Positions 1 through 7,619 are shown, counted from the stretch's first letter. The stretch: 64,000 nucleotides of DNA from Clostridium pascui (GCF_016908015.1 NZ_JAFBDB010000001.1:865065-929064); one strand, 5' to 3'. Numbers and translations: made by a program. Notes: generated by a model from the sequence alone, not told the origin.

Positions 1-2
1 TA

Positions 3-134
3 GAAAAAGCTGGAGTTAATAATTCTTTAGTACATGACGACTTTATGATAGGAACAGCTGACTTAGAAATTACAGGTTTAACTTATGACAACACAGAAGT
101 GTCTATATTTAAAAATGGAAATTGGGCATTTTAA
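3..134 (+). CDS. M29-family aminopeptidase, C-terminal end (partial)
   Basis: Only the last 43 codons lie in the window; the reading frame is open from the left edge to TAA at 132-134. The peptide contains VNNSLVHDDFMIGT followed by a block ending in NGNWAF. This matches the C-terminal metal-binding and dimer region of thermophilic (M29/AmpS) metallo-aminopeptidases, where H and D of the HxDFMIG motif help bind the metal pair. The enzyme would remove N-terminal residues from peptides in the cytoplasm. The lipoprotein gene starts 13 nt downstream and may share its transcript. The family call rests on this short tail only. Confidence 0.7.
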   Translation, partial: EKAGVNNSLVHDDFMIGTADLEITGLTYDNTEVSIFKNGNWAF

Positions 135-147
135 AGGTGGTGTATAA

Positions 148-780
148 ATGAGAAAATTTTTAAGTATGTGTCTTATTTCAACAGTATGCATGCTTATGCT
201 TTTAGGTTGCAGTGCAAAATCAGGAAGCACTAATACCATAGAGAAAAAAACTAAAGACTCTATAGTTGTTGTTAAAAATACTACTCCTGAAGAAGCAATC
301 AAAATTTACTATATGTATCAATTAGATACAGACTCAGAAGAATTTAAATCATCTATATATCCTTCTAACACTACAAATATTAAATTGTTAAATGTAAAAT
401 CTAAGGCTTATGATGTAAAAAAAGTATCTTTAAATCTGATACATTCAATTGATAAAAGAGATAATCTTTCTGTAGCTCTTTGTTCCTTTAAAACTTCAAT
501 GAGTAATATTCACGAAGAAAAGCTAGACTTTGAATTTTTAAATTTGCTTAATAAAAATGGATCTTGGTACGTTATTACTGATTTAAATTCCTTGAATTCT
601 ACAGATCAAAATACCCTACAAGATATGACAACTAAGCTGAGTGATAAATCTCTTCAAAGTGAAGATGTGCAAAAAATTGCTGAGTCCCAATTAAAATTTG
701 ATGATAAATATAGTGATTTTCTTGAAAGCTCTGGAAAGAAGCTAGAAGATTACATGAAAAAAGAAGGAATAATATACTAA
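148..780 (+). CDS. Predicted lipoprotein of unknown function
   Basis: This 210-residue protein starts with a typical lipoprotein signal: basic MRKF, a hydrophobic stretch, and the lipobox LLGC with the lipidated Cys near residue 21. After a Ser/Thr/Lys-rich linker the mature part looks like a mixed alpha/beta globular domain (DUF4878 or NTF2-like folds are possible but not recognised). It should be anchored to the outer face of the membrane. AAGGTGG 7 nt upstream of the ATG is the ribosome site. A strong hairpin follows the stop directly. No function can be assigned. Confidence 0.75.
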   Translation: MRKFLSMCLISTVCMLMLLGCSAKSGSTNTIEKKTKDSIVVVKNTTPEEAIKIYYMYQLDTDSEEFKSSIYPSNTTNIKLLNVKSKAYDVKKVSLNLIHSIDKRDNLSVALCSFKTSMSNIHEEKLDFEFLNLLNKNGSWYVITDLNSLNSTDQNTLQDMTTKLSDKSLQSEDVQKIAESQLKFDDKYSDFLESSGKKLEDYMKKEGIIY

Positions 781-812
781 AAGGAAATTGCATTGCAATT
801 TCCTTTTAGTAT
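779..812. terminator. Bidirectional terminator between lipoprotein gene and lgt
   Basis: AAAGGAAATTGCA and TGCAATTTCCTTT form a near-perfect stem with T-rich DNA on both sides. It sits between two convergent genes and can serve both. Confidence 0.8.
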
Positions 813-817
813 TTCTT

Positions 818-1576
818 TTATCTGATTTTTTTATTTTTTATAATTACTAAAATCACAATCGAGGCAAGTATTCCTATAAGGCTTACAAGTTGGGCAATTC
901 TTATAGGTCCAAACATTAAACTATCTGTTCTAAGTCCCTCAATAAAGAATCTTGCTAAAGAATACATGCCAATATATGTAGCTAAAACCACTCCATCCTT
1001 ACTTTCTCTTTTAAGTAAATATATTAAAATGAAAAACACCATCAAATTCCACAGTGACTCATACAAAAATGTAGGATGATAATAACTTCCTTCTATAAAC
1101 ATTCCCTTTTGAATAAATTGAGGAAATCTACTTATAAACTCATAAGTTACCTCACCCCCATGCGCCTCACCATTAAAGAAGTTTCCCCATCTGCCTAATG
1201 CTTGAGCAAAAATCAGCCATGGTACTGCTGCATCTGCATATTTTATAAAGCTTAAATTTTTATTTTTAGTATAAATCCATGCAGATAGGAATGCACCTAT
1301 TACTCCTCCATGTATTGCAAGCCCTCCCTCTCGTATGTTAATAGCCTCAAATAATGTATCATAATCATTTAAATTAAATAATACATAATATAATCTGGCT
1401 CCAATAATAGCAAAAGGAAGTGCAATAAATACTATATCTTGCATCTTTTCATAATCTATACTTTTTAACTTACATGTATACTTTGAAAATATAACCCCGA
1501 TAAGTATACCTGTAGCAATAAATATTCCATACCATCTTACATCCAAGCCAAAAATATTAAACGCTATTGGATTCAC
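818..1576 (-). CDS. lgt: Prolipoprotein diacylglyceryl transferase
   Basis: Lgt moves diacylglycerol from phosphatidylglycerol to the lipobox Cys of prolipoproteins in the cytoplasmic membrane, the first step of lipoprotein maturation. The 252-residue protein has about seven membrane segments and the family signature around GGLAIHGGVIGAF and LGRWGNFFNGEAHGG, with the catalytic H and R residues present. I chose the GTG at 1574-1576 (VNPIAFN, the usual Lgt N-terminus) because AAGGGGGAAG precedes it. The frame stays open further upstream, but that extension overlaps the DUF3793 gene and has no ribosome site. The lipoproteins in this window are natural substrates. Confidence 0.95.
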   Translation of the reverse strand: MNPIAFNIFGLDVRWYGIFIATGILIGVIFSKYTCKLKSIDYEKMQDIVFIALPFAIIGARLYYVLFNLNDYDTLFEAINIREGGLAIHGGVIGAFLSAWIYTKNKNLSFIKYADAAVPWLIFAQALGRWGNFFNGEAHGGEVTYEFISRFPQFIQKGMFIEGSYYHPTFLYESLWNLMVFFILIYLLKRESKDGVVLATYIGMYSLARFFIEGLRTDSLMFGPIRIAQLVSLIGILASIVILVIIKNKKIR

Positions 1577-1631
1577 TTTACTTCCCCCTTTAGATGTCCT
1601 TTTATTATACAGCTTATTATTATACCATATA

Positions 1632-2270
1632 TTAATGTATAAATAATGAATTTTTTCTTTGAAGTTCCATAAACTTCTTAAATTTTTTAACATCCATTTC
1701 ATCATAAGTTTTTATAAAATCTATAACCTTTTCCTTTGCCTTATCATAAGCTATAAATGTATCTCTTGCTTCCTTTTCATTATAATATACCTTCCAATAT
1801 CCACATAACAAGCAATCTTTATTTTCTCCACAAATAAATACTTGAACATCTTTTAATGGAATTCCTAAAAATATGCCCATTTCATGAGGGCAACACACCT
1901 TAAATCTATCCCTCAAGTGATTTAAACACTTAGTTAAATTATAAAAATTATTGTACCCAAAGTTTTTTAAGAACTGCATATTTTCATTATTAAAAATAAT
2001 CTTTTCTAGTTTTTGTTTTTCATAAAACAAAACTGTACATTTCTTATCATCTTCTGCTAATTCAAATGCTTCTATATCCATAAGCTTAATATATTCATTT
2101 CCATACTTCTTCCAAAGCTTGTATAAATCTCTATCATCTTCACTAAATGTCAACATTGTGGAGGGCTTATTTTCTAATATACTTGGAGCAATATGATAGC
2201 TTATTGTAACATATAACAAATCTTCTTTATTAAAAGTTTTAATATATTCTACTTCATCTCTTTTGCACAT
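1632..2270 (-). CDS. DUF3793 family protein
   Basis: The 212-residue protein carries the DUF3793 hallmark CCPHEMGIFLGIPLKDV followed by LLCGYWKVYYN. It is rich in conserved Cys and aromatic residues and has no signal peptide. The family is common in Clostridia and often sits beside iron or flavodoxin genes; its function is unknown. I chose the second ATG (MCKRDEVEY), preceded by AAAGGAGTAG, over an ATG 13 codons upstream that lacks a ribosome site. A Fur-like inverted repeat lies 21-45 nt upstream, suggesting iron-dependent control. The cytoplasmic location is inferred. Confidence 0.85.
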   Translation of the reverse strand: MCKRDEVEYIKTFNKEDLLYVTISYHIAPSILENKPSTMLTFSEDDRDLYKLWKKYGNEYIKLMDIEAFELAEDDKKCTVLFYEKQKLEKIIFNNENMQFLKNFGYNNFYNLTKCLNHLRDRFKVCCPHEMGIFLGIPLKDVQVFICGENKDCLLCGYWKVYYNEKEARDTFIAYDKAKEKVIDFIKTYDEMDVKKFKKFMELQRKNSLFIH

Positions 2271-2290
2271 AGTTTCTACTCCTTTATAAT

Positions 2291-2315
2291 TGATAATGAT
2301 TTTTGTCATTAATCA
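2291..2315 (-). promoter_or_regulatory. Fur-like operator in the DUF3793 promoter
   Basis: TGATAATGA at 2291-2299 and TCATTAATCA at 2306-2315 form an imperfect inverted repeat resembling a Fur box. It lies just downstream of a candidate promoter (TTGACA as TGTCAA at 2341-2346, with TATATT about 15 bp away) and upstream of the ATG. It was recognised by eye only. Confidence 0.45.
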
Positions 2316-2520
2316 TTCCAATATATACCCAAACTTTCCTTGTCAATATTATTTTTCCACAGTGTAACACTTTTTACCCTTAAATCATAAAATAAAATGG
2401 AGATTTCATAAGATAAGTTAATAAGTAATTAAAAATAGATTACTATATGATATTCATTTAAGTCTGATGTTGTTAAATAAATTGAGCTACACTTATTTAT
2501 AAATTTACCTTACTTTTATA

Positions 2521-2550
2521 AAAAACTTCGTAAATCTTACGAAGTTTTTA
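2521..2550 (-). terminator. Rho-independent terminator of the cold-shock gene
   Basis: AAAAACTTCGTAA pairs with CTTACGAAGTTTTT, giving a long stem and T tract on the minus strand just after the stop codon. Confidence 0.8.
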
Positions 2551-2561
2551 TCTAAAATTAT

Positions 2562-2768
2562 TTATTCAATTTTTTGTACATTTATTGCCGCTGGTCCCTT
2601 TTCCTTTTCTACCACATCAAACATTACCTCTTCACCTTCGTGTAAGTCCTTATCATGGGTTTTTTCTTTTATTTGCATATGATGCACAAACACGTCTCTT
2701 CCATCATTTGCAGATATAAATCCATATCCCTTATCATTGTTAAACCATTTAACTACACCAGTAAACAT
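2562..2768 (-). CDS. Cold-shock domain protein (CspA family)
   Basis: This 68-residue single-domain protein binds single-stranded nucleic acid and acts as an RNA chaperone. RNP1-type KGYGFIS and RNP2-type VFVHHMQI are both intact. It is somewhat divergent, with a DKDLHEGEEV stretch and a C-terminal INVQKIE, and differs from the second cold-shock gene at 39.9 kb, so the two are unlikely to be recent duplicates. AGGTAGG precedes the ATG. It is monocistronic with its own terminator. Confidence 0.95.
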   Translation of the reverse strand: MFTGVVKWFNNDKGYGFISANDGRDVFVHHMQIKEKTHDKDLHEGEEVMFDVVEKEKGPAAINVQKIE

Positions 2769-3058
2769 AGTAAATTACCTACCTTTCTACATTAACAATT
2801 TTAAGTTTTTAGCTTTAATTTTTGTATACTTTATATCATCCTTATATTTTATTAATTGTCTTTGCTTTATTATTATTTCTTAAAGTACATTCTAGTATGT
2901 ATGTTGAAAATATGCATTCCTAAAGTTTCGTTAATTATAGCTGGGATTTGTAATTAAAAGCAAATTTTATTTAATTATATATATGAAATTTCCTTGTCTA
3001 TTTTTATGTGTTTTTGGTATCCTAATAATATATTAACTATAAAGGAGGTTAAATTAAT

Positions 3059-3379
3059 ATGGGTTTATTTTCTTTATTTAAAGGGCATAAAGAACCGCCT
3101 ACATTTAACGTTGTAGTTAAACCAGAAGTATTAATAGACTTGAAAGAAGCCTTAAGTACTTCAAAAAAAAGTGCAGTGAGAGTTAATATGGCTGGTTTTG
3201 GCTGAGGAGGCCCTAATCTAAATGTTGTTCTGGATGAGCAGCAGGAAAATGATATAATTATAGAAAAAGATGGTGTGAAATTTGTAATAGAAGAAAAACT
3301 TGCTCGCATTGTTGGCCCTACTGAAATAGTAAAATTAGGAAGTGATTTTGTTATTAAAAAATCTAGCAGCTACTGCTAA
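3059..3379 (+). CDS. HesB/IscA-like selenoprotein with in-frame UGA (probable Sec49)
   Basis: The frame starts at ATG 3059 behind a perfect AGGAGG (3043-3048) and runs to TAA at 3377-3379, interrupted only by TGA at 3203-3205. Reading TGA as selenocysteine gives a 106-residue protein with GFG-U-GGPNLNVVLDEQ, the HesB/IscA motif in which U replaces the conserved Cys of GFGCGGP. Sequence after the stop keeps the family pattern (an LDEQ..D segment, then a beta-rich C-terminal half ending SSSYC), so the gene is not decayed. Sec-containing HesB-like proteins are a known bacterial selenoprotein class. The exact role is unknown; a role in Fe-S handling or redox is inferred. A candidate SECIS hairpin begins 8 nt after the UGA. 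Conventional ORF calling misses or splits this gene. Alternative: an authentic nonsense mutation. Confidence 0.85.
3213..3238 (+). promoter_or_regulatory. Candidate bacterial SECIS element
   Basis: By hand folding, 3213-3220 pairs with 3231-3238 (one A-G mismatch, one G-U). A short inner helix of 3221-3222 with 3228-3229 leaves the apical loop UGUUG at 3223-3227. The loop starts 17 nt after the UGA and has G at its second position, as expected for a bacterial SECIS recognised by SelB. No energy calculation was made. Confidence 0.45.
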
Positions 3380-3460
3380 ATATTAAATTCATTTAAAATT
3401 TTGTTGTTGGTAATTGAATAAGACTTAATTCTATTTAAACTTGTATATTTGTAATAATAA

Positions 3461-3542
3461 AATCTCTAACCACTAATCTCTAACCGCCATATTTAAAAGT
3501 GCTTAAAGACAATTAGCGGCTAGAGATTAGAGACTAGAGATT
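3461..3542. terminator. Long imperfect inverted repeat between convergent genes
   Basis: The left arm (3461-3488, AATCTCTAACC repeated twice) pairs with the right arm (3514-3542, GGCTAGAGATTAGAGAC). The stem is about 28 bp with a 25-nt loop, and the right arm ends in TTTTT. It lies between the selenoprotein gene and the minus-strand thioredoxin gene and probably terminates both. Confidence 0.7.
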
Positions 3543-3543
3543 T

Positions 3544-3864
3544 TTAATTAAGATTTTCGCGTAAAAAGTTTTTCAAAATTTCCTCAGTTTGAGGATTTAT
3601 ATATTCATTCACTTTTTCCCCGTCCCTAAAAATTATAACCGTTGGAATGGTATTAACCTTGTACTCTTTAGGAGTTTCCGGACTCAAATCCACATCCATT
3701 GCAATAAATTTAACCTTACCTTCATATTCTGCTGATACCTTATCAAATACTGGAGCAAATTTTCTGCAGTATGGACACCAATCTGCAGAGAGTTTAACTA
3801 TTACTGGTATGTCAGAATTTAAAACATCTTCTTTAAAATTCTCATCATTCACACTAATTACCAC
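3544..3864 (-). CDS. Thioredoxin-like protein with WCPYC active site
   Basis: This 106-residue thioredoxin fold has the active site ADWCPYCRKFAPV and the cis-Pro motif NTIPTVIIF. CPYC is the glutaredoxin dipeptide and differs from the CGPC of classical thioredoxin next door, so a different redox potential or partner is likely. I prefer the GTG at 3862-3864 because GGAGGG lies 7 nt upstream. The ATG five codons earlier has no ribosome site; GGAGGG itself falls inside that reading. It is convergent with the selenoprotein gene. Whether the two proteins interact is open. Confidence 0.85.
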   Translation of the reverse strand: MVISVNDENFKEDVLNSDIPVIVKLSADWCPYCRKFAPVFDKVSAEYEGKVKFIAMDVDLSPETPKEYKVNTIPTVIIFRDGEKVNEYINPQTEEILKNFLRENLN

Positions 3865-4017
3865 AACATTTCCCTCCATATATATTAAATTCTTAAAATT
3901 GCTGCGTCTAATCTCTTATATATTCCTTATTATATTTTATCCCATATCCATAGTATAAATCTATAAAGTTTATAAATGTTTATTATTTGTTAATAATCTC
4001 TATTAGATTAACGAGAT

Positions 4018-4054
4018 AAAAAAAGAAAGCCTGCATTGCAAACTTCCTTTTCTA
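4018..4054 (-). terminator. Terminator downstream of trxA
   Basis: On the minus strand an imperfect stem, AAGGAAGTTTGCA with TGCAGGCTTTCTT, is followed by a run of seven or more T residues. It ends trxA transcription before the WCPYC thioredoxin gene. Confidence 0.65.
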
Positions 4055-4119
4055 TAAGTGATTGTTATATATCAATTCATTAAAGCACTTATGGCTTATT
4101 AATAATATTTATATAAATA

Positions 4120-4437
4120 TTATAGGTGCTTTTCTACAGCTGCTTTAATAGCGTCCTTAGGTCTAAATCCAACTAAAGTATCTACTGCCTTACCACCTTT
4201 AAATATCATAACAGTAGGAATACTTGCTATTCTAAACTGACTAGCTGTTGCAGGATTCTCATCTACATTTACTTTAACAAATTTAGCTTTTCCAGCTAAT
4301 TCTTCTGAAACTTCATCTATTACAGGTGCAAGCATCTTGCATGGGCCACACCATACTGCCCAAAAATCAACTACAGTTGGAATATCAGATTTTAAAACTT
4401 CTTGTTCGAAACTATTATCTCTTACTTCTGTTACCAT
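4120..4437 (-). CDS. trxA: Thioredoxin
   Basis: This 105-residue classical thioredoxin has FWAVWCGPCKMLAP and cis-Pro SIPTVMIF. It reduces protein disulfides in the cytoplasm, recycled by thioredoxin reductase (not in this window). I chose the ATG of MVTEVRDN because GGAGGT lies 7 nt upstream; the two in-frame ATG codons further upstream overlap that ribosome site. The transcript starts at a good sigma-A promoter, with a 17-bp GC-rich palindrome between promoter and ribosome site. This suggests dedicated stress control by a CsoR/CstR-type repressor. MsrB, a client, is the next gene upstream. Confidence 0.95.
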   Translation of the reverse strand: MVTEVRDNSFEQEVLKSDIPTVVDFWAVWCGPCKMLAPVIDEVSEELAGKAKFVKVNVDENPATASQFRIASIPTVMIFKGGKAVDTLVGFRPKDAIKAAVEKHL

Positions 4438-4453
4438 TTTCAATACCTCCATC

Positions 4454-4512
4454 ATACCCCTAAGGGGTATTATTTATATTACTATTCTATGCTAAATTTA
4501 TATTTTAGTCAA
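4454..4512 (-). promoter_or_regulatory. trxA promoter with CsoR/CstR-like operator
   Basis: Minus-strand TTGACT (4507-4512), a 17-bp spacer and TAGAAT (4484-4489) form a sigma-A promoter. Downstream, ATACCCCTAAGGGGTAT (4454-4470) has perfect 7-bp arms around TAA. C-tract/G-tract palindromes of this kind are typical operators of CsoR-family repressors (copper-sensing CsoR or persulfide-sensing CstR). No such regulator gene is in the window. It lies at about +6 to +22. Confidence 0.6.
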
Positions 4513-4580
4513 CTACTTTTATTAATTTTTTCCTTATTATTTTTAACTTTTCAACTAACAACAAATTATCAATTATTTAA

Positions 4581-5042
4581 TTATTTATCTACCATTTTAA
4601 ATAGTTTTAAGTACTGTCCATAACCTTCTTCTTCAAGCTTATCTACTGGTATAAACCTTAATGCTGCACTATTTATACAGTATCTAAGTCCACCTTTATC
4701 TTCAGGTCCATCTGTAAACACGTGTCCTAAATGAGAATCTCCATATTTGCTCCTGACCTCTATTCTATGCATACCAAAGCTAAAATCAGCTTTTTCCCTT
4801 ATATTTTTCTTTTCTGCTGGTTTAGTAAAACTAGGCCAACCACATCCTGAATCAAATTTATCCTTAGATGTAAAAAGTAGCTCTCCTGAAACTATATCTA
4901 CATATATGCCATCTTCATTATGGCTCCAAAATTCATTTTCAAAGGGTGCTTCTGTAGCATTTTTCTGGGTAACATCATATTGAAGTTTACTTAATTTTTC
5001 TACTTCCTTTTCCTTATTAAAATTCAAACAATTCTTATCCAT
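4581..5042 (-). CDS. msrB: Peptide-methionine (R)-S-oxide reductase
   Basis: MsrB reduces the R-epimer of methionine sulfoxide in proteins using thioredoxin. The 153-residue protein has SGCGWPSF, the HLGHVF motif and [11 protein letters not shown] with the catalytic Cys near residue 122. The two CXXC zinc motifs of many MsrB proteins are absent, so it belongs to the zinc-free form. I chose ATG at 5040-5042 (MDKN) because AGAGG is then 6 nt away; the ATG two codons earlier abuts it. The gene lies upstream of trxA in the same direction, but trxA has its own promoter. Confidence 0.95.
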   Translation of the reverse strand: MDKNCLNFNKEKEVEKLSKLQYDVTQKNATEAPFENEFWSHNEDGIYVDIVSGELLFTSKDKFDSGCGWPSFTKPAEKKNIREKADFSFGMHRIEVRSKYGDSHLGHVFTDGPEDKGGLRYCINSAALRFIPVDKLEEEGYGQYLKLFKMVDK

Positions 5043-5214
5043 AATCATCCTCTTGTCTTTAAATATATAATACTCAAGTGATAATATTAGCTTTAAATCA
5101 TCGCCTAAATATATGATACCACAAAAAAATATTTTTATTATTTTATTAAAACAAAGTTAATATTTTTTGTTGATAACTACATATATTGTAAAGATATCTG
5201 TATTACCTCTTCCC

Positions 5215-5275
5215 TTGACTGTACTGTAGACTATTGATATAATTTACACTATACTTGTCGAATTTTGTACAAAAT
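5215..5275 (+). promoter_or_regulatory. Sigma-A promoter and palindrome upstream of the glycosyltransferase
   Basis: TTGACT (5215-5220), a 17-bp spacer and TATAAT (5238-5243) give a near-consensus promoter. A 14-bp perfect palindrome, ATTTTGTACAAAAT (5262-5275), lies in the 5' leader just before GAGGTG. It is a possible repressor site. Confidence 0.65.
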
Positions 5276-5294
5276 CATTTACTGAGGTGAGATT

Positions 5295-6653
5295 ATGTGT
5301 CGAAATATTTTTTCTCATACTCTATTCGACTTGAAATACACTTCTTTTAAGAAAGATAGGTATGTTGAAGTTAATACTAAGTTTTTTATAAGTAACTTTA
5401 TTGCATTTTTATGGATGACATTTTCTATATTTTTATCCCTCCCATGGCTTAAGGATCTTTCAAGCTTATTAACTTTTCCTGTTGCACTATTTGCAATAGG
5501 AGGACTTGGATATATCCCTGGTTATATAAACATGTTTGTTCTAACAAGTTTATTATTAGATAGACAACCTAGGTTCAATAAAAGAAAGTCTATAAATGAA
5601 ATCACAATAATTATAGCTTGTCATAATGAAGAAAAAAGAATTACAGATACCCTCTCATATATCCCAAAGCAAGACTTTGATGGAGCTATTAAAGTAATTG
5701 TAGTTGATAACGCTTCTACTGATAATACATTTAAAGTTGCTAAACATGAAGGTAAAAGGCTTGGACTAGATATTTTAGTCATACAGGAAAATAAACCTGG
5801 AAAACACAATGCTTTGAATACAGCTTTAAAATATGTTGAAACTAATTACTTAATAACTTTAGACGCTGATACTATTTTGCATAAATCTGCTTTAAAGCAT
5901 CTGATATCTAGAATGGAATCTTCTCCTTCTGATGTTTGTGCGGTAGCGGGAACTGTGCTAACAAGAAATAGCCGCTATAACTTTGTAACCAAGCTTCAAG
6001 AATGGGATTATTTTCTAGGTATTGCAAGTATTAAAAGATTTCAGGGTCTTTATCAAGGTACACTAGTTGCTCAAGGAGCTTTTTCATTGTATGAAACAAG
6101 TATAATAAAAAATATTAACGGGTGGCCCGATGCCATAGGAGAAGATATAGTTCTTACTTGGAACATTTTAAATAATAATAAAAAGGTTTTTTTTGAGCCA
6201 CTATCTGTTGCATTTACAGATGTACCTACTAGCTTAAAACACTTAACTCGTCAAAGAAGTAGATGGGCAAGGGGTATGATTGAGGCTCTAAAACTTATAA
6301 AGCCTTGGAACCAGCCTATAATGTATATCAAGTATTTAACTACAATTAATTTTATTATGCCTTATTTAGATATTGCATATACATTTTTTTTCATCCCTGG
6401 CCTAATACTTGCATTTTGGGGCAATCATGCTATAGTTGGCGTAATGACTTTATTTGTACTTCCTTTAGCACTTCTTCAAAACTATGTACTATATAGATAT
6501 CAACGAAATGTATTTAAAAGTCTTAAACTACAAATTAGAAAAAATTTTCTAGGATTTGTAGTTTATGTCCTAGCATATCAAATGCTTATGAGCCCTATGT
6601 CATTAATTGGATACTTCCAGGAGATTTTAAAGCTGAGGAGAGTTTGGAAATAA
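5295..6653 (+). CDS. Membrane-bound family 2 glycosyltransferase (processive type)
   Basis: This 452-residue protein has two N-terminal membrane segments, a cytoplasmic GT-A domain (about residues 100-330) and two or three C-terminal membrane segments. Catalytic landmarks are VVDNAST, the metal-binding LDADT, the acid in GEDIVLTW and QRSRWARG, matching the D,D,D,Q(Q/R)xRW pattern of processive polysaccharide synthases such as PgaC/IcaA-type poly-N-acetylglucosamine synthase. The product cannot be read from sequence. No deacetylase or export partner is adjacent, so it may make a glycolipid or a simple surface polymer. It is followed by the MgtC-like gene after 180 nt. Confidence 0.85.
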   Translation: MCRNIFSHTLFDLKYTSFKKDRYVEVNTKFFISNFIAFLWMTFSIFLSLPWLKDLSSLLTFPVALFAIGGLGYIPGYINMFVLTSLLLDRQPRFNKRKSINEITIIIACHNEEKRITDTLSYIPKQDFDGAIKVIVVDNASTDNTFKVAKHEGKRLGLDILVIQENKPGKHNALNTALKYVETNYLITLDADTILHKSALKHLISRMESSPSDVCAVAGTVLTRNSRYNFVTKLQEWDYFLGIASIKRFQGLYQGTLVAQGAFSLYETSIIKNINGWPDAIGEDIVLTWNILNNNKKVFFEPLSVAFTDVPTSLKHLTRQRSRWARGMIEALKLIKPWNQPIMYIKYLTTINFIMPYLDIAYTFFFIPGLILAFWGNHAIVGVMTLFVLPLALLQNYVLYRYQRNVFKSLKLQIRKNFLGFVVYVLAYQMLMSPMSLIGYFQEILKLRRVWK

Positions 6654-6833
6654 TAAACTCTTCTCTTTTCTATTTTAAATACTATACTCATAATTTCTGT
6701 CTATTTAGAGTATCATTTACTATATATATTTATAAATATATTGATTTTATTAGCTAAAGATGGGAGAATAGAAAAAATGCCTAATAATTTTCGGCATAAA
6801 AAACTAATTAAACAACTTATAGGAGGGCTTAAA

Positions 6834-7544
6834 ATGGATTTTAACAACTTATATATACAAATTATTGTAAGACTTTTTCTTTCTATAATAATTGGTGGGC
6901 TTATAGGGTACGAGAGAGAATATAAACAACGTCCAGCTGGCTTTAGAACCCATATTTTAGTTTGTATTGGCGCAACTGCAATTTCAATAATCCAAGAAGT
7001 AGCTGTTCATGACATGACAAAGCAGATAGCTGCAAATCCCGCTCTTGTGTCATCACTTAAGGTGGATATAGGCAGAATGGGTGCACAAGTTATAACTGGT
7101 GTTGGCTTTTTAGGTGCTGGTACTATAATCCATGAAAAGGGTTCTGTAAGAGGCCTTACTACTGCTGCAAGTATATGGACTGTAGCATGTATTGGACTCG
7201 CCATAGGTCTTGGATATTATTTTTTAAGTATTGCTGCAGCAGTAGGAGTATTTTTAGTATTGGTTAGCCTTAAAAGATTTGAAGTGAAATTTTTAGACAA
7301 AAATAAAATTATAAAAATTGAACTGCAATATTTAAATAATAGATTTGTGCAAAAGGCTGAAAGACTTTTTAATGCTAGAAGTATAGAAGTTACAAGCGTA
7401 TCATTCACCACTGACGAGGAACTAAACTATCACAAAGCATTTTATACCCTCTCTACGCCTTTATCAATTTATCCATCTTCACTAATACAGGATTTATGTA
7501 CTATTGAAGAAATCATATCTGTAAAGGAATATGATGAAGAATAA
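6834..7544 (+). CDS. MgtC/SapB family membrane protein
   Basis: This 236-residue protein has an N-terminal membrane domain with the MgtC signatures GGLIGYEREYKQRPAGFRTH and GVGFLGAGTIIHEKGSVRGL, plus a C-terminal cytoplasmic ACT-like domain. MgtC-family proteins are linked to magnesium limitation and to inhibition of ATP synthase or other partners; the substrate is not established. The start is the ATG of MDFNNLY behind AGGAGG at 6821-6826. An upstream in-frame start at 6741 lacks a ribosome site. The 90-nt leader contains a small ATGCC...GGCAT hairpin, but I do not recognise a magnesium riboswitch. Confidence 0.85.
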   Translation: MDFNNLYIQIIVRLFLSIIIGGLIGYEREYKQRPAGFRTHILVCIGATAISIIQEVAVHDMTKQIAANPALVSSLKVDIGRMGAQVITGVGFLGAGTIIHEKGSVRGLTTAASIWTVACIGLAIGLGYYFLSIAAAVGVFLVLVSLKRFEVKFLDKNKIIKIELQYLNNRFVQKAERLFNARSIEVTSVSFTTDEELNYHKAFYTLSTPLSIYPSSLIQDLCTIEEIISVKEYDEE

Positions 7545-7619
7545 CTGTATAAAGCATAACATTTAAAATAAATATTACTGCTTTACTTTTATTTGTTTAA
7601 CATAGTTACTACAACAATG

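Noticed and set aside
1577..1705. N-terminal extension of Lgt
   Set aside because: It overlaps the DUF3793 coding region, lacks a ribosome site and is not part of the Lgt family; the GTG at 1576 has both features.
3203..3205. Reading the HesB-like gene as a pseudogene with a nonsense codon
   Set aside because: The UGA sits exactly at the conserved Cys, the rest of the frame is intact, and a SECIS-like hairpin follows. A random nonsense mutation is less likely, though not excluded.
3049..3309. Minus-strand frame of 86 codons
   Set aside because: It is the antisense of the selenoprotein gene. The plus strand has the ribosome site and the conserved HesB motif.
6760..6833. Possible Mg-sensing riboswitch before the MgtC-like gene
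   Set aside because: Only a 5-bp ATGCC/GGCAT hairpin is visible; the conserved M-box core sequences are not present.
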